Assembly (NCBI RefSeq): GCF_037071985.1
Contig: NZ_JAXHDF010000001.1
Coordinates: 62,001 to 126,000 of the forward strand
DNA: 64,000 nucleotides
Source of the DNA: Pseudogracilibacillus sp037071985
GTDB lineage: Bacteria; Bacillota; Bacilli; Bacillales; Amphibacillaceae
Direction of reading: 5' to 3'
The position numbers and the translations under genes were made by a program. Shown here in pieces: positions 37,299-46,598 of this stretch (position 1 is its first letter; every line of letters begins with the position of its first letter). The notes beneath the pieces are model-generated. The model was given only the letters and a program-made list of their open reading frames with translations, was not told where the DNA came from and searched no databases.

Positions 37299-37329
37299 TT
37301 TATAAAATAAAATATTTTTAGAAAATTTG

Positions 37330-37358
37330 TTGACAGGTAAAATACAGAACGTTATAAT
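37330..37358 (+). promoter_or_regulatory. sigma-A promoter of the leuA leader
   Basis: Perfect TTGACA (37330-37335), 17-base spacer and TATAAT (37353-37358). Confidence 0.9.
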
Positions 37359-37364
37359 TACATT

Positions 37365-37640
37365 TAATTAAATAATTTTGAAGCAATGATTGGAAATAGT
37401 AAAGGGATAGATAAGCTTTCAGGGAGCCGATGGGTAGTGAGAATCGGTAGTTATTTACCTTTGAACTCGTCCAAGAGCTACTCCGTGAACTTCTAGTAAC
37501 GGATGTCGGTTTTCTACCGTTAAATGGATAGATGGTGATAGCCATTGAAAATGAGTTGAATTAATAATGATTTAATTAACTAGAGTGGTACCGCGAGTAA
37601 ACACCTCGTCTCTATACTTTATATAGAGGCGGGGTTTTTT
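37365..37640 (+). promoter_or_regulatory. T-box riboswitch leader of leuA, leucine specifier
   Basis: The leader has a Stem I with the AGTGAGAA-type element and, on its 3' side, GAA-CTC-GTCC, giving CTC (37466-37468) as the likely Leu specifier. The antiterminator T-box AGAGTGGTACCGCG is at 37582-37595; its TGGT pairs with an ACCA tRNA end. A terminator stem of CCTCGTCTCTATA against TATAGAGGCGGGG and a T6 run follows at about 37604-37640. Uncharged tRNA-Leu should allow read-through into leuA. Confidence 0.92.
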
Positions 37641-37674
37641 AATTATAAAAATACTTATAAAAGGAGTGCTTCAA

Positions 37675-39243
37675 TTGTCAAGAAAAATTTGGGTGTTTGA
37701 TACAACATTACGTGATGGAGAACAAGTACCAGGGGCTAAACTGAATTTACATGAGAAATTAGAAGTGGCACAACAGTTAAAGCGTCTGCAAGTTGATATT
37801 ATAGAAGCAGGATTTCCAGCATCTTCAGAAGGAGACTTTAATGCAGTAAAAGAAATAGCGACAAAGGTTGGTAACACAGATGATATCATGATCACTGCAT
37901 TAGCAAGAGCTGTTAAGGCAGACATCGATTCAGTATACCATAGTGTTAAACATGCCGAAAAACCGCTTATCCATATGGTACTTGGAACCTCCGATATTCA
38001 TGTGGAAAAGAAATTTAGTAAGTCAAAAGATCAGATTTTAGATATCGGGGTAGAAGCTGTTAAATATGCAAAAACGTTACTTCCTGATGTTCAATACTCT
38101 ACAGAAGATGCTTCGCGAAGTGATTTTGAGTATTTATGGAAGACAATTGAGGCAGTTGTAAAAGCTGGTGCTACGATGATTAACGTTCCAGATACAGTTG
38201 GCTTTGCTGAACCTGAAGAGTTTGGAGAGCTAATTTATAAATTGAATAATCGTTTAAAGAACTTAAATGATAGCGTCTTATTAAGTGTACATTGTCATAA
38301 TGATCTTGGAATGGCAACAGCTAACACGTTAGCTGCGATAAAAAATGGTGCAGATAAAGTAGAGTGTACGATTAATGGAATTGGTGAGCGTGCAGGAAAT
38401 GCCGCGTTAGAGGAAGTTGTTATGGCAATCAATACACGTTCCTCCGTTTACAACGCTCAAACAAATGTTAATACACAAGAGATTATGAACACATCTCGCC
38501 TTGTCAGTAGCTTAATGGGGCTTGAAGTACAAGTAAATAAAGCTATTACTGGAGATAATGCGTTTGCCCACTCCTCGGGGATCCATCAAGATGGTTTGTT
38601 AAAATCTCGAGATGCTTATGAAATAATTAATCCGATAGAAGTTGGATTAGACGATATGGAATTAGTTTTAACAGCACGTTCTGGTAGGCATGCGGTAAAA
38701 GATACATTAGAAAAATTAGGCTTTTCTGAAATGACTGCTGATGATTTTGAAGCGATTTTTGCCGATTTTCTAACATTAGCAGATCAGAAGAAGGAAATTT
38801 ATAACCATGATCTTTACGTAATTGTGAAAAATTACTTCGCTAAACATCATGCGGATAAGAAAGAGATTCAAGATTATGCCGATAATTTCTATGAATTAGT
38901 GGATCTGCAAGTTGTAAGCAATACGATCTTCCCTTCCGCTAGCATTAAAGTTAAAAAAGGCGAGCAGATTTTAGACGGCAGTGCAGTTGGTACAGGGCCA
39001 ATCGACGCTTTATATACAGCGATTATCGATATTGTCGGTCTTGATATTAATTTATTAGAATATAAAATCAGCAGTGTTTCACGAGGAAAAGAAGCTTTAG
39101 GTAAGGTTAAAGTCGTCGTTGAATTCAATGGGGAAAAATATAATGCAAACGCTGCGGATACAGATGTCATTAAAGCAAGTGCGTTAGCATATATTAATGT
39201 AATAAACAATATAATTGTCGAAAACCTACTTCCCGTAGCTTAA
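37675..39243 (+). CDS. leuA: 2-isopropylmalate synthase
   Basis: A 522-residue LeuA. It condenses acetyl-CoA with 2-oxoisovalerate, the first committed step of leucine synthesis. The catalytic barrel starts with FDTTLRDGEQ and includes the metal-binding HCHNDLG (about residue 205) and GERAGNA. The C-terminal leucine-sensing domain spans about 390-522. The start is taken as TTG at 37675, 8 bases after AAGGAG; the GTG at 37666 overlaps that SD. leuBCD and ilv genes are not adjacent, so this is a stand-alone T-box leuA, unlike the usual ilv-leu operon. Confidence 0.94.
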   Translation: MSRKIWVFDTTLRDGEQVPGAKLNLHEKLEVAQQLKRLQVDIIEAGFPASSEGDFNAVKEIATKVGNTDDIMITALARAVKADIDSVYHSVKHAEKPLIHMVLGTSDIHVEKKFSKSKDQILDIGVEAVKYAKTLLPDVQYSTEDASRSDFEYLWKTIEAVVKAGATMINVPDTVGFAEPEEFGELIYKLNNRLKNLNDSVLLSVHCHNDLGMATANTLAAIKNGADKVECTINGIGERAGNAALEEVVMAINTRSSVYNAQTNVNTQEIMNTSRLVSSLMGLEVQVNKAITGDNAFAHSSGIHQDGLLKSRDAYEIINPIEVGLDDMELVLTARSGRHAVKDTLEKLGFSEMTADDFEAIFADFLTLADQKKEIYNHDLYVIVKNYFAKHHADKKEIQDYADNFYELVDLQVVSNTIFPSASIKVKKGEQILDGSAVGTGPIDALYTAIIDIVGLDINLLEYKISSVSRGKEALGKVKVVVEFNGEKYNANAADTDVIKASALAYINVINNIIVENLLPVA

Positions 39244-39248
39244 TCAGT

Positions 39249-39289
39249 AAAACGGTACAGCGAGCAAATTTAACGCTGTACCGTTTTTA
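39249..39289 (+). terminator. terminator after leuA
   Basis: A perfect 14-bp stem AAAACGGTACAGCG / CGCTGTACCGTTTT with an 11-base loop and a T-run. Confidence 0.92.
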
Positions 39290-39293
39290 TTAT

Positions 39294-40122
39294 GTATTGG
39301 GAAGTTTAGAGATTCACTTCCTTAGTTGTATTTTCAATTAACTGGTTGCTTGAAAATACAACTATATTCCAAGAATTTTTTCACTGTCACAGTTGATATA
39401 AACTGCGCAGTAACTAGTAATTTAGGTATGAGCTGATTAACCGCTGCGGAAATATGTTTCGCTTTCCGTGGGCGGCTGTTGAGCCTCCTTCGTGCTACGC
39501 ACTACGTAGTCTCACCGAGGCCTTTCCTCCCACAGGAGTCTACACATATTTCCTCCGCTAGGTGTGTTTAGTAAATAATTCTTAACAGTTTGATACTTCT
39601 ATTACAATGGTTGATTGAAGCCGAAGGGCAGTCGACTCCTGGGGGAAAAGCACGAGTCTGAAGACCCCACAGCAGTAATTAATGATGGCCGACTAAGAGC
39701 GTCCTTTGCGATCGGCATACCCCTTATCAGGGCAAGGAGGATGAAGCCGTGCCTGTGGTGAAAGCGAATTATTTTTCCTTCGCTGTGATTCGTTTTCTGC
39801 TATACAGCGTAAATTGCTTTATTTTGGTAATTGATTGAGCAGAGGACAATCGACTCCTGCGGGAAAGCAACAGCTGAAGATCCCACAGAAAGCGATTTTG
39901 GCTTCCGAGGAAGCTGAAGCGTTGCCCGCGGAAAGCGAATGTCCGGAGCGCAAATCAACGATGCAGTATAGGTTTGGAAGAGGGAACTTAAAATACGTCA
40001 CAGTTTACGTTTTTTGTGCAAAACAGTTTTATCATGATAAGGTTGTCAAGATATCAAATGGAACCATTTTTGAGTTAATCCACGTATCTGTTTAAACTCA
40101 CTTTGTTGGTGCGAAAGTTGAG
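39294..40122. repeat. dispersed intergenic repeat, copy 2 (about 830 bp)
   Basis: It aligns in the same orientation with 17411-17991. It starts with a perfect 14-bp inverted repeat (AGTTGTATTTTCAA / TTGAAAATACAACT) that is imperfect in copy 1, then the same hairpin-rich blocks. It carries a second, diverged CGACTCCTG-GGGAAA module (39632 and 39850) and about 220-250 extra bases between the two. Both flanks are unrelated genes. Reading frames inside are open by chance and shared by both copies; none looks like a protein. Confidence 0.85.
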
Positions 40123-40179
40123 TTATTAAGCTTTTTTCATAAATTTATTGCTGTTTAATCTGCACAATGGATAGGAGCA

Positions 40180-40208
40180 AACCCAATGTGAATTTGTTAC
40201 ATTGGGTT
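40180..40208. other. hairpin downstream of the fatty acid transporter gene
   Basis: AACCCAATGT and ACATTGGGTT pair perfectly around a 9-base loop, 36 bases after the stop of the minus-strand gene. There is no good T-run, so it is a weak or Rho-assisted terminator at best. Confidence 0.5.
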
Positions 40209-40243
40209 GGATTCTAATCCCATTGATTAGCATATGGCTTTTA

Positions 40244-41575
40244 TTAAAAGAATAGCAAACCAATTGCAATTGGGAAAAAGCTGTAGATCAAAATGATAAC
40301 GCAAAATCCCATAATATCTCTTACCTTCAGTCCAGCAATAGCTAAAAGTGGTAATGCCCAAAATGGCTGAATCATGTTGGTCCACGCATCTCCCCATGCT
40401 ACTGCCATTGCCGTCTTAGCTGTATCAGCTCCTATTTCGATACCGGCTGGAATCATGATAGGCCCTTGTACAGCCCACTGTCCCCCTCCCGATGGGACAA
40501 AAAAGTTAACTAGCCCAGCACTAATAAAAGTAAATAGAGGGAAGGTAAAGTCATTCGAAATACTTACGAACCATAATGACATTTGTTCTGATAAACCAGA
40601 CTCAACCATCATCCCCATGATCCCTGCATAAAATGGAAATTGAACGATAATACCTCCAACATTTTTCACCGCATTGTTGACACTATGTAAAAATCTTCTA
40701 GGTGTTCGGTGCAACAAGATACCTAGGAAAAGCATGATTAAATTAACTAAATTAATGTTTAAATCAAATCCATTAGTTGCAAAGTGATAAATAATAAATA
40801 CGACTCCGAATAGTCCAATCAATATAGAAATGATCTGACTGTTTTCCAATCGTTCAGATGGAGTTAAAGCTGATTCAGAAGCCGCTTCTTCATACGTATC
40901 TTCAAAATTATTATTCTCCCAATCAACTGGATTTTTAATTTCCAACCCTTCTCTTGACTTCATTAACATCCAATTTAAAAAAGGCATAGTAAGAAGTAAA
41001 AAGAAAACGATGAATAAATTAAAATTACTGAATAATGTTTCCGTAACAGGTATCGTACCAATCGTATCTTCTAAAAAATGTTCCGGAGTTGCAATTAGTA
41101 AAGGAATGGAACCGGATAACCCACCATGCCATAGTAAAAATCCGCTATACGCACTTGCTACAAGTAATCGATAATCAACAGAAGGCACTCGCTTCACAAC
41201 TTGAATGGCTAGTAGCGCACCGACAACTAATCCAAATCCATAGTTTATTAAAGACGCAATGGAAGCAACAAATGTAACAAGGACGATTGCCTGTCCAGGT
41301 GACTTTGCTATCCTACTAGTCTTTTGTAATATCTTTTTTACGATTGGTGTATTAGCTAGTACATAACCAGTTACTACAATCAATGCCATTTGCATCGAGA
41401 ACGCTAATAAATCCCAAAATCCGACTCCCCAAAACTCTACCATTTGAATCGGGGAACTTCCTGTCATAAAAATACCCATAATAAAAACAACTAACGTTAA
41501 GATAACGGCAAATAAAAAAGCATCTGGTAAATAACGTTGAACAACTCGATCAAAAAAATTTGTAATACTCCTCAT
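40244..41575 (-). CDS. atoE: short-chain fatty acid transporter, AtoE family
   Basis: A 443-residue membrane protein with about 11-12 hydrophobic segments. The N-terminal RYLPDAFLFAVILTL and the late VPSGGGQWAVQGPIMIPA are AtoE/TIGR00366 signatures. It likely imports short-chain acids such as acetoacetate or butyrate. The ATG follows AGGGGAAAA. It is monocistronic here, though the ketone-body operon lies about 11 kb away and could use the same substrates. The symbol is by similarity. Confidence 0.85.
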   Translation of the reverse strand: MRSITNFFDRVVQRYLPDAFLFAVILTLVVFIMGIFMTGSSPIQMVEFWGVGFWDLLAFSMQMALIVVTGYVLANTPIVKKILQKTSRIAKSPGQAIVLVTFVASIASLINYGFGLVVGALLAIQVVKRVPSVDYRLLVASAYSGFLLWHGGLSGSIPLLIATPEHFLEDTIGTIPVTETLFSNFNLFIVFFLLLTMPFLNWMLMKSREGLEIKNPVDWENNNFEDTYEEAASESALTPSERLENSQIISILIGLFGVVFIIYHFATNGFDLNINLVNLIMLFLGILLHRTPRRFLHSVNNAVKNVGGIIVQFPFYAGIMGMMVESGLSEQMSLWFVSISNDFTFPLFTFISAGLVNFFVPSGGGQWAVQGPIMIPAGIEIGADTAKTAMAVAWGDAWTNMIQPFWALPLLAIAGLKVRDIMGFCVIILIYSFFPIAIGLLFF

Positions 41576-41736
41576 AACTTTTTCCCCTTTATTGAACTAT
41601 TCTATCAAATTTACTTTCAACTATTGTTCTTTATATATTCATCTTAAAGTCACTTTATGCTGGTAAGCAATCCTTTATATCGCATCTTTTGTAAGGTCTT
41701 TAGACAAATTTTTTCATTATATTTCTTTTAGTTAAC

Positions 41737-42552
41737 TTAGTCTGTTTTCTCGACCTCATTATGATCATCTTTTATCCATTCACTAAACCCTCCAGGATAA
41801 ATTTTAACCTCTTTAAACCCGGCTTCAATTAATGCAACGAAATTAATACAGGCTGAATTTCCGGAACCACATGAAACCATAATTTCCTCATCTTGCTGAA
41901 GATCTTTAAAGTGACAACGTAACTCCTCTGTTGTTTTCCATAATCCTTTTTCACTCATCACTCGTTTCGAATGATAATTTTTTGCTCCCGGAATATGGCC
42001 AGCCTTCTTATATTTAGGTTCCACTTTTCCACTATATCTATCATAGGACCGAGAATCTATTAACATTGCATTCTCTGTTTCTAAGCTAGCTTTAACTTGA
42101 TCTATACTTACGACAATATCTTCATTTCTTTTTACATGATAGATAGTAGGGGAAAAAGCTGGTGTTTCAGTTGTCACTTCATTTCCCGCTTCGGCCCATG
42201 CTTTAAACCCGCCATTTAAAATATAAACAGGCTCATGTCCAATGTAATTAAAAACAACCCATGCTTTCGTTGCAGCTCGATGATTTCCTTGGTCATAAAG
42301 CACAATGGATGTATCATCACGTATTCCTAAATCCCCTAATTTTTTAGCAAGCATGTCAATATCTGGCAAAAAAGTATTTGTACCTTTAAAATATGTGTTA
42401 ACATCTACATATAATGCTCCCGGTACATGACTATGTTTATAGGCTGCTTCTCCTGTTTCAAAATCATCATATTTAGTACGGACATCCAAAATTACGATCT
42501 CTTTATCGTCTAACTTTTTTCTTAATTCCAGTTCATCGATGATAATCGACAT
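41737..42552 (-). CDS. two-domain sulfurtransferase (rhodanese), paralogue A
   Basis: A 271-residue tandem rhodanese. The N-terminal domain is inactive, with Asp in place of the catalytic Cys (VLYDQGNH). The C-terminal domain has the active loop CGSGNSA. The SseA/thiosulfate sulfurtransferase type moves sulfane sulfur to cyanide or thiols. The ATG at 42552 follows GGGGG by 6-7 bases. It is the third gene of rhodanese B-tag-rhodanese A on the minus strand and shares the same domain plan with the 43134-43967 gene, so the two probably arose by duplication. Confidence 0.9.
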   Translation of the reverse strand: MSIIIDELELRKKLDDKEIVILDVRTKYDDFETGEAAYKHSHVPGALYVDVNTYFKGTNTFLPDIDMLAKKLGDLGIRDDTSIVLYDQGNHRAATKAWVVFNYIGHEPVYILNGGFKAWAEAGNEVTTETPAFSPTIYHVKRNEDIVVSIDQVKASLETENAMLIDSRSYDRYSGKVEPKYKKAGHIPGAKNYHSKRVMSEKGLWKTTEELRCHFKDLQQDEEIMVSCGSGNSACINFVALIEAGFKEVKIYPGGFSEWIKDDHNEVEKTD

Positions 42553-42564
42553 ACACATCCCCCT

Positions 42565-43131
42565 TTATTCCCCGTATAGAAAACAAGATTTTGTATGATC
42601 GTTAATTAGACCAACTGCTTGCATAAAAGAATAACAAATGACAGGGCCCACAAAAGAGAAATCTCTTTTTTTAAGCTCTTTACTTAGTTTTTCTGATTCT
42701 ACACTTTTAGCTGGGACCTCTTCATGATATTCCCAATGATTTATTATCTGCCTTCTGCCTACTATTTCCCACAAAAAGGCGTGGAAGCTCCCATACTCCT
42801 CTTGTACTTGGAGAAATGCTTTTGCATTTCGGATTGCCGACTCGATCTTTCGCTTATTTCTTATAATCCCTTTATCTTCTAAAAGTGCTCCTTTTTTATC
42901 CGAAGTGTAAGTTGCGATGATCTTGGGATCAAAATTGTCAAAAGCATGACGATAATTTTCTCGTCTTTTTAAAATTGTAATCCAACTTAATCCAGCTTGT
43001 GCCCCTTCCAATAATAACATTTCAAATAGATAGCGATCATCATTAAATCTATCCATGTTTCCCCATTCTTCATCATGATATTTTATATATAACGGGTCAT
43101 TTGTTACCCATTTGCATCGTTCTTTTTCCAT
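42565..43131 (-). CDS. tag: DNA-3-methyladenine glycosylase I
   Basis: A 188-residue Tag glycosylase removing 3-methyladenine from DNA. It has the N-terminal CKWVTNDPLYIKYHDEEWG with zinc-site Cys and His, a helix-hairpin-helix body (GAQAGLSWITILKRRENY), and the C-terminal NDHTKSC supplying the other zinc ligands. It starts 2 bases after the upstream rhodanese stop region and ends 12 bases before the next rhodanese start, so it is sandwiched within one operon. No distinct SD separates it, suggesting coupling. Confidence 0.93.
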   Translation of the reverse strand: MEKERCKWVTNDPLYIKYHDEEWGNMDRFNDDRYLFEMLLLEGAQAGLSWITILKRRENYRHAFDNFDPKIIATYTSDKKGALLEDKGIIRNKRKIESAIRNAKAFLQVQEEYGSFHAFLWEIVGRRQIINHWEYHEEVPAKSVESEKLSKELKKRDFSFVGPVICYSFMQAVGLINDHTKSCFLYGE

Positions 43132-43133
43132 TA

Positions 43134-43967
43134 TTATTCCTCGACCGTTTCAATCGGATTGTCTTCATATGAGATCCAATCACTAAAACTACCTGGATAA
43201 AGTTTTACATGATGATAACCTGCCATCTTAAGTGCTATAAAATTAGGACAAGCTGATATACCTGAGCCGCAAGAAACAATAATATCCTCCGAGTCCTTTA
43301 AAGAAGAGAAGTGCTCCTTTAATTGTTCAACATTTTTCCACTGTCCCGATTCATCTAAAACCTCTTGCCAAAAATAATTTTTAGCACCCGGAATATGGCC
43401 TGCTTTTTTATATAAAGGTTCTGTTTTACCTAAATATCTATCTCTTGCTCGTGAATCAATTAAAAGACTTTTTTGTTTATCTCTATGTTTTACTTCGTGC
43501 ATATCAACAACAATGTCTTTTCGTAAACGTGGAGTAAAATGAGCATTTTTTTCTGTTGGAATTTCTTTTGTCACATCATACCCCGCGTTTTTCCAAGCAG
43601 TATATCCACCATCCAACACATAGCATGACTCATGTCCCATATAATATAAAAGCCACCAAGCTCTTGCCGCAAACATATCATTTTTAGCATCATATATAAC
43701 TGCACTGCTTGATTCATCAATCCCCATTTTACCGAGTTTTCCCGCAAATATCTCAACATCTGGTAGTGGGTGGTTTCCTCCATGTTTCTTAACTTCTCCT
43801 GATAAGTCTTTTTCCAAATGCAAATAGTATGCACCAGGTATATGACCTTCCTTATATAAAGCTTCACCTTGATCGGGGTCGGTTAAATTAGATCGAACAT
43901 CGATAATAACCAAATTATTATTACGGCTTTTTTCCTTCAATTCCGTTGGTGTCATTATATAAGTCAT
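43134..43967 (-). CDS. two-domain sulfurtransferase (rhodanese), paralogue B
   Basis: A 277-residue tandem rhodanese. The N-terminal domain carries Asp at the catalytic position (VIYDAKND) and the C-terminal active loop is CGSGISA. The two paralogues match in blocks such as KAGHIPGAKNY and the SDWI/SEWI ending. The ATG follows AAGGAGG. It is the first gene of the operon, divergent from pepT. Confidence 0.9.
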   Translation of the reverse strand: MTYIMTPTELKEKSRNNNLVIIDVRSNLTDPDQGEALYKEGHIPGAYYLHLEKDLSGEVKKHGGNHPLPDVEIFAGKLGKMGIDESSSAVIYDAKNDMFAARAWWLLYYMGHESCYVLDGGYTAWKNAGYDVTKEIPTEKNAHFTPRLRKDIVVDMHEVKHRDKQKSLLIDSRARDRYLGKTEPLYKKAGHIPGAKNYFWQEVLDESGQWKNVEQLKEHFSSLKDSEDIIVSCGSGISACPNFIALKMAGYHHVKLYPGSFSDWISYEDNPIETVEE

Positions 43968-44059
43968 TTATTCTTCCTCCTTAATAGTTGCACTTTCTTT
44001 TAGTTTACCATACCATTTTTTAATAAGACTTCATTATTTGAAAATTGGAGGAGTTATTA

Positions 44060-45298
44060 ATGAATTTAAAAGCTATATTGCAAGAACGTCTTATTCGTTA
44101 TGCCAAAATAGATACCCAATCAAATGAACAATGCGATACTACTCCAACAACAGAGGGCCAACTAGAACTCGCACGGATGCTCGTTCAAGAACTTACAGAC
44201 ATCGGGTTGGAGGACGTCACCATGGATGAGAATGGCTATGTAATGGCTACCTTACCTGCTACAAGTGAAAAGGATCTCCCTACCATTGGCTTTTTAGCCC
44301 ATTTGGATACTGCTACAGATTTTACAGGAAAAAACGTGAATCCATTAGTGTGGCAAAATTACGATGGAAATGAATTAATTTTAAATCAGGCGTTGGATGT
44401 AATTATGTCGCCAAAGGAATACCCTGAACTTACTAATTATAAAGGACATACTCTTATTACAACAGACGGAACAACCTTATTAGGAGCCGATAATAAAGCA
44501 GGAATTGCTGAGATTATGACGGCAATGGAATACTTACACAAACATCCAGAAATCGAACATGGGAAAATTCGTGTTGCTTTTACTCCTGATGAAGAGATTG
44601 GCCGTGGACCACATAAATTCAATGTAGAAAAATTTAATGCTGCCTTTGCTTATACAGTCGATGGTGGACCACTAGGAGAATTGCAGTATGAAAGCTTTAA
44701 TGCCGCCGCTGCAAAAATAGTTTTCAAAGGGAATAATGTTCACCCTGGTACGGCTAAAGGAAAAATGGTGCATTCAACAAAAATAGCTAATGAGTTTATG
44801 AATATGCTTCCCACAAAAGAGGCGCCTGAATATACTGAAGGATATGAGGGGTTTTTCCATCTCATTTCTGTCGAAGGATCTGTTGAAGAAACCGAACTCT
44901 ATTATATTATTCGTGACTTCGACAAAGAAAAATTCCAAACGAGAAAATCACTCATCCATAACATCGTTAAAGAACTTCAACAAAAGCATGGAAAAGATTC
45001 AATTGAGTTGCAAATAAAAGATCAATATTTTAATATGCGTGAAAAGATCGAACCTGTAATGGAAATTGTTGACGTAGCAAAGGAAGCAATGAAGTCTTTA
45101 CATATTGAACCAATAATTGAGCCGATTCGTGGAGGTACAGATGGCTCTCAACTTTCATTTATGGGCCTTCCAACACCTAATATTTTTACTGGCGGAGAAA
45201 ATTTTCACGGTAAATATGAATTTATTTCAGTTGATAATATGGAAAAAGCAGTACAAGTAATTCTAGAAATATGTAAACGATTTGGGGAATCAAAATAG
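44060..45298 (+). CDS. pepT: peptidase T (tripeptide aminopeptidase)
   Basis: A 412-residue M20B zinc aminopeptidase acting on tripeptides in the cytosol. The metal site is visible: HLDTATD, GADNKAG, the catalytic PDEEIG, VDGGPLGE, and a C-terminal His in FHGKYEF. HPGTAKG and RGGTDGS mark the lid and substrate region. The ATG at 44060 follows GGAGGAG; an upstream ATG at 44045 contains that SD. Monocistronic. Confidence 0.95.
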   Translation: MNLKAILQERLIRYAKIDTQSNEQCDTTPTTEGQLELARMLVQELTDIGLEDVTMDENGYVMATLPATSEKDLPTIGFLAHLDTATDFTGKNVNPLVWQNYDGNELILNQALDVIMSPKEYPELTNYKGHTLITTDGTTLLGADNKAGIAEIMTAMEYLHKHPEIEHGKIRVAFTPDEEIGRGPHKFNVEKFNAAFAYTVDGGPLGELQYESFNAAAAKIVFKGNNVHPGTAKGKMVHSTKIANEFMNMLPTKEAPEYTEGYEGFFHLISVEGSVEETELYYIIRDFDKEKFQTRKSLIHNIVKELQQKHGKDSIELQIKDQYFNMREKIEPVMEIVDVAKEAMKSLHIEPIIEPIRGGTDGSQLSFMGLPTPNIFTGGENFHGKYEFISVDNMEKAVQVILEICKRFGESK

Positions 45299-45399
45299 AT
45301 TAGATGACATCTATTTTTAACATGGATTATAAAAATTTTTAATTGCTTTTCATTCTGATTTTATGAGAAAATAGCTAGCGATATGGAGGATATAGAAAA

Positions 45400-46386
45400 A
45401 TGAAAAGAAGAATTATACTTATACTACTTATAGCTATTTTCATAGTCGGTTGCAGTTCTGAAAAAGAAAAAGAAGCTGGAAATGAGTCTACACCAAATGA
45501 TGATGAGGAAACTGTGAAAGAGCTACCAGAAGAATCATTGCAAAAAGGCGATGAAAACGAGCAAGTCCTTGCTCTTCAAAACGTATTAATAGAAATTGGA
45601 TATCCAGTAGAACCTTCTGGCAAGTATGACTCGTTAACAACATGGGCCATAACGGATATTCAGTTACAGAATGATCATTTATCTGTATCTGGTACGTATA
45701 ACGAGGATGTTAAAAAAGTAATAGAACAGATTTTAAACAACAATGAGTCTATTGAAGTTGCCAGCATATTAGAAGAGCCTTCCCACCCGGACGAATTTGT
45801 AGAGATTGTTGAAAATCCGTATGATATTCTCGTTTTAGTTAATAAAAATTATGCATTACCTAACGATTTTGAACCTCAAGATCTAGTTGTTCCAGACGTT
45901 CGTTTTCCATTTGAAGAAGACGATCCTAAAAAGCAACTAAGAAAAGAGGCAGCAACTGCACTGGAGAATCTGTTCGAAAAAGCCGATCAGGAAGGGATCG
46001 AATTGTTTGCTCAATCAGGCTTTCGTTCATATGACAGACAAGAAGCAATTTTTGCTGCTAATGTAGAACGTCATGGAGAAGAGCATGCAAACACATACAG
46101 TGCTCGTGCCGGAGAAAGTGAACATCAGACAGGCTTAGTAATGGATGTAACTTCACAATCTGCCCAGTTTGATTTAACGACTGATTTTGGTAAAACACCA
46201 GAAGGGCAATGGGTTAAAGAACATGCTCACGAATATGGATTTATAATCCGCTATCCAGAGGGAAAAGAAAATATTACAAAGTACCAATATGAGCCATGGC
46301 ATTTACGCTATGTCGGTGAAAAAGCAGCTGCAGAAATTGCCGCCGCCGACATCACATTAGAAGAATATTTAGGTGCTGACTATTAA
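45400..46386 (+). CDS. D,D-carboxypeptidase lipoprotein (VanY/M15B) with an N-terminal peptidoglycan-binding-like domain
   Basis: A 328-residue lipoprotein with lipobox FIVGC. Residues about 48-110 resemble a PG_binding_1 helical repeat (LQKGDENEQVLALQNVL). The M15B catalytic domain (about 180-325) shows SGFRSYD, SEHQTGLVMDV (zinc His and Asp), and EPWHLRYVG (catalytic Glu and third zinc His). It trims terminal D-Ala from cell wall peptides outside the membrane; it resembles B. subtilis YodJ-type enzymes. The ATG follows TGGAGG. Confidence 0.88.
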   Translation: MKRRIILILLIAIFIVGCSSEKEKEAGNESTPNDDEETVKELPEESLQKGDENEQVLALQNVLIEIGYPVEPSGKYDSLTTWAITDIQLQNDHLSVSGTYNEDVKKVIEQILNNNESIEVASILEEPSHPDEFVEIVENPYDILVLVNKNYALPNDFEPQDLVVPDVRFPFEEDDPKKQLRKEAATALENLFEKADQEGIELFAQSGFRSYDRQEAIFAANVERHGEEHANTYSARAGESEHQTGLVMDVTSQSAQFDLTTDFGKTPEGQWVKEHAHEYGFIIRYPEGKENITKYQYEPWHLRYVGEKAAAEIAAADITLEEYLGADY

Positions 46387-46533
46387 ACTAGCGGAAGACT
46401 GCGGGGAAAAACGCTACATTTAAACATAAACCTTGTCGTGACGCTGAATAGCACGGGGAACATGCTAAGTAAATTCGAACAATGTAGAGTAGCGCATGTA
46501 GATCGGATAAAGCTTTCCAATAATAAACTAAAG

Positions 46534-46582
46534 AAGTCGAACCATCTAGCTTACGAAGCAATTTGATGGTTCGACTTTTTTA
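46534..46582. terminator. bidirectional terminator between the carboxypeptidase and MBL genes
   Basis: AAGTCGAACCATC and GATGGTTCGACTT form a perfect 13-bp stem with a T-run, 150 bases after the carboxypeptidase stop. The 46387-46533 stretch before it holds no gene. It contains fragments such as GACTGCGGGGAAAA that faintly recall the dispersed repeats. Confidence 0.88.
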
Positions 46583-46598
46583 TAAACCCCTTTGCTTT

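Noticed and set aside
46387..46533. GC-richer stretch after the carboxypeptidase gene that might be a small structured RNA
   Set aside because: Only short imperfect pairings (such as CGCTACATT with AATGTAG...CG) were found, without a promoter. It may be a decayed repeat fragment.
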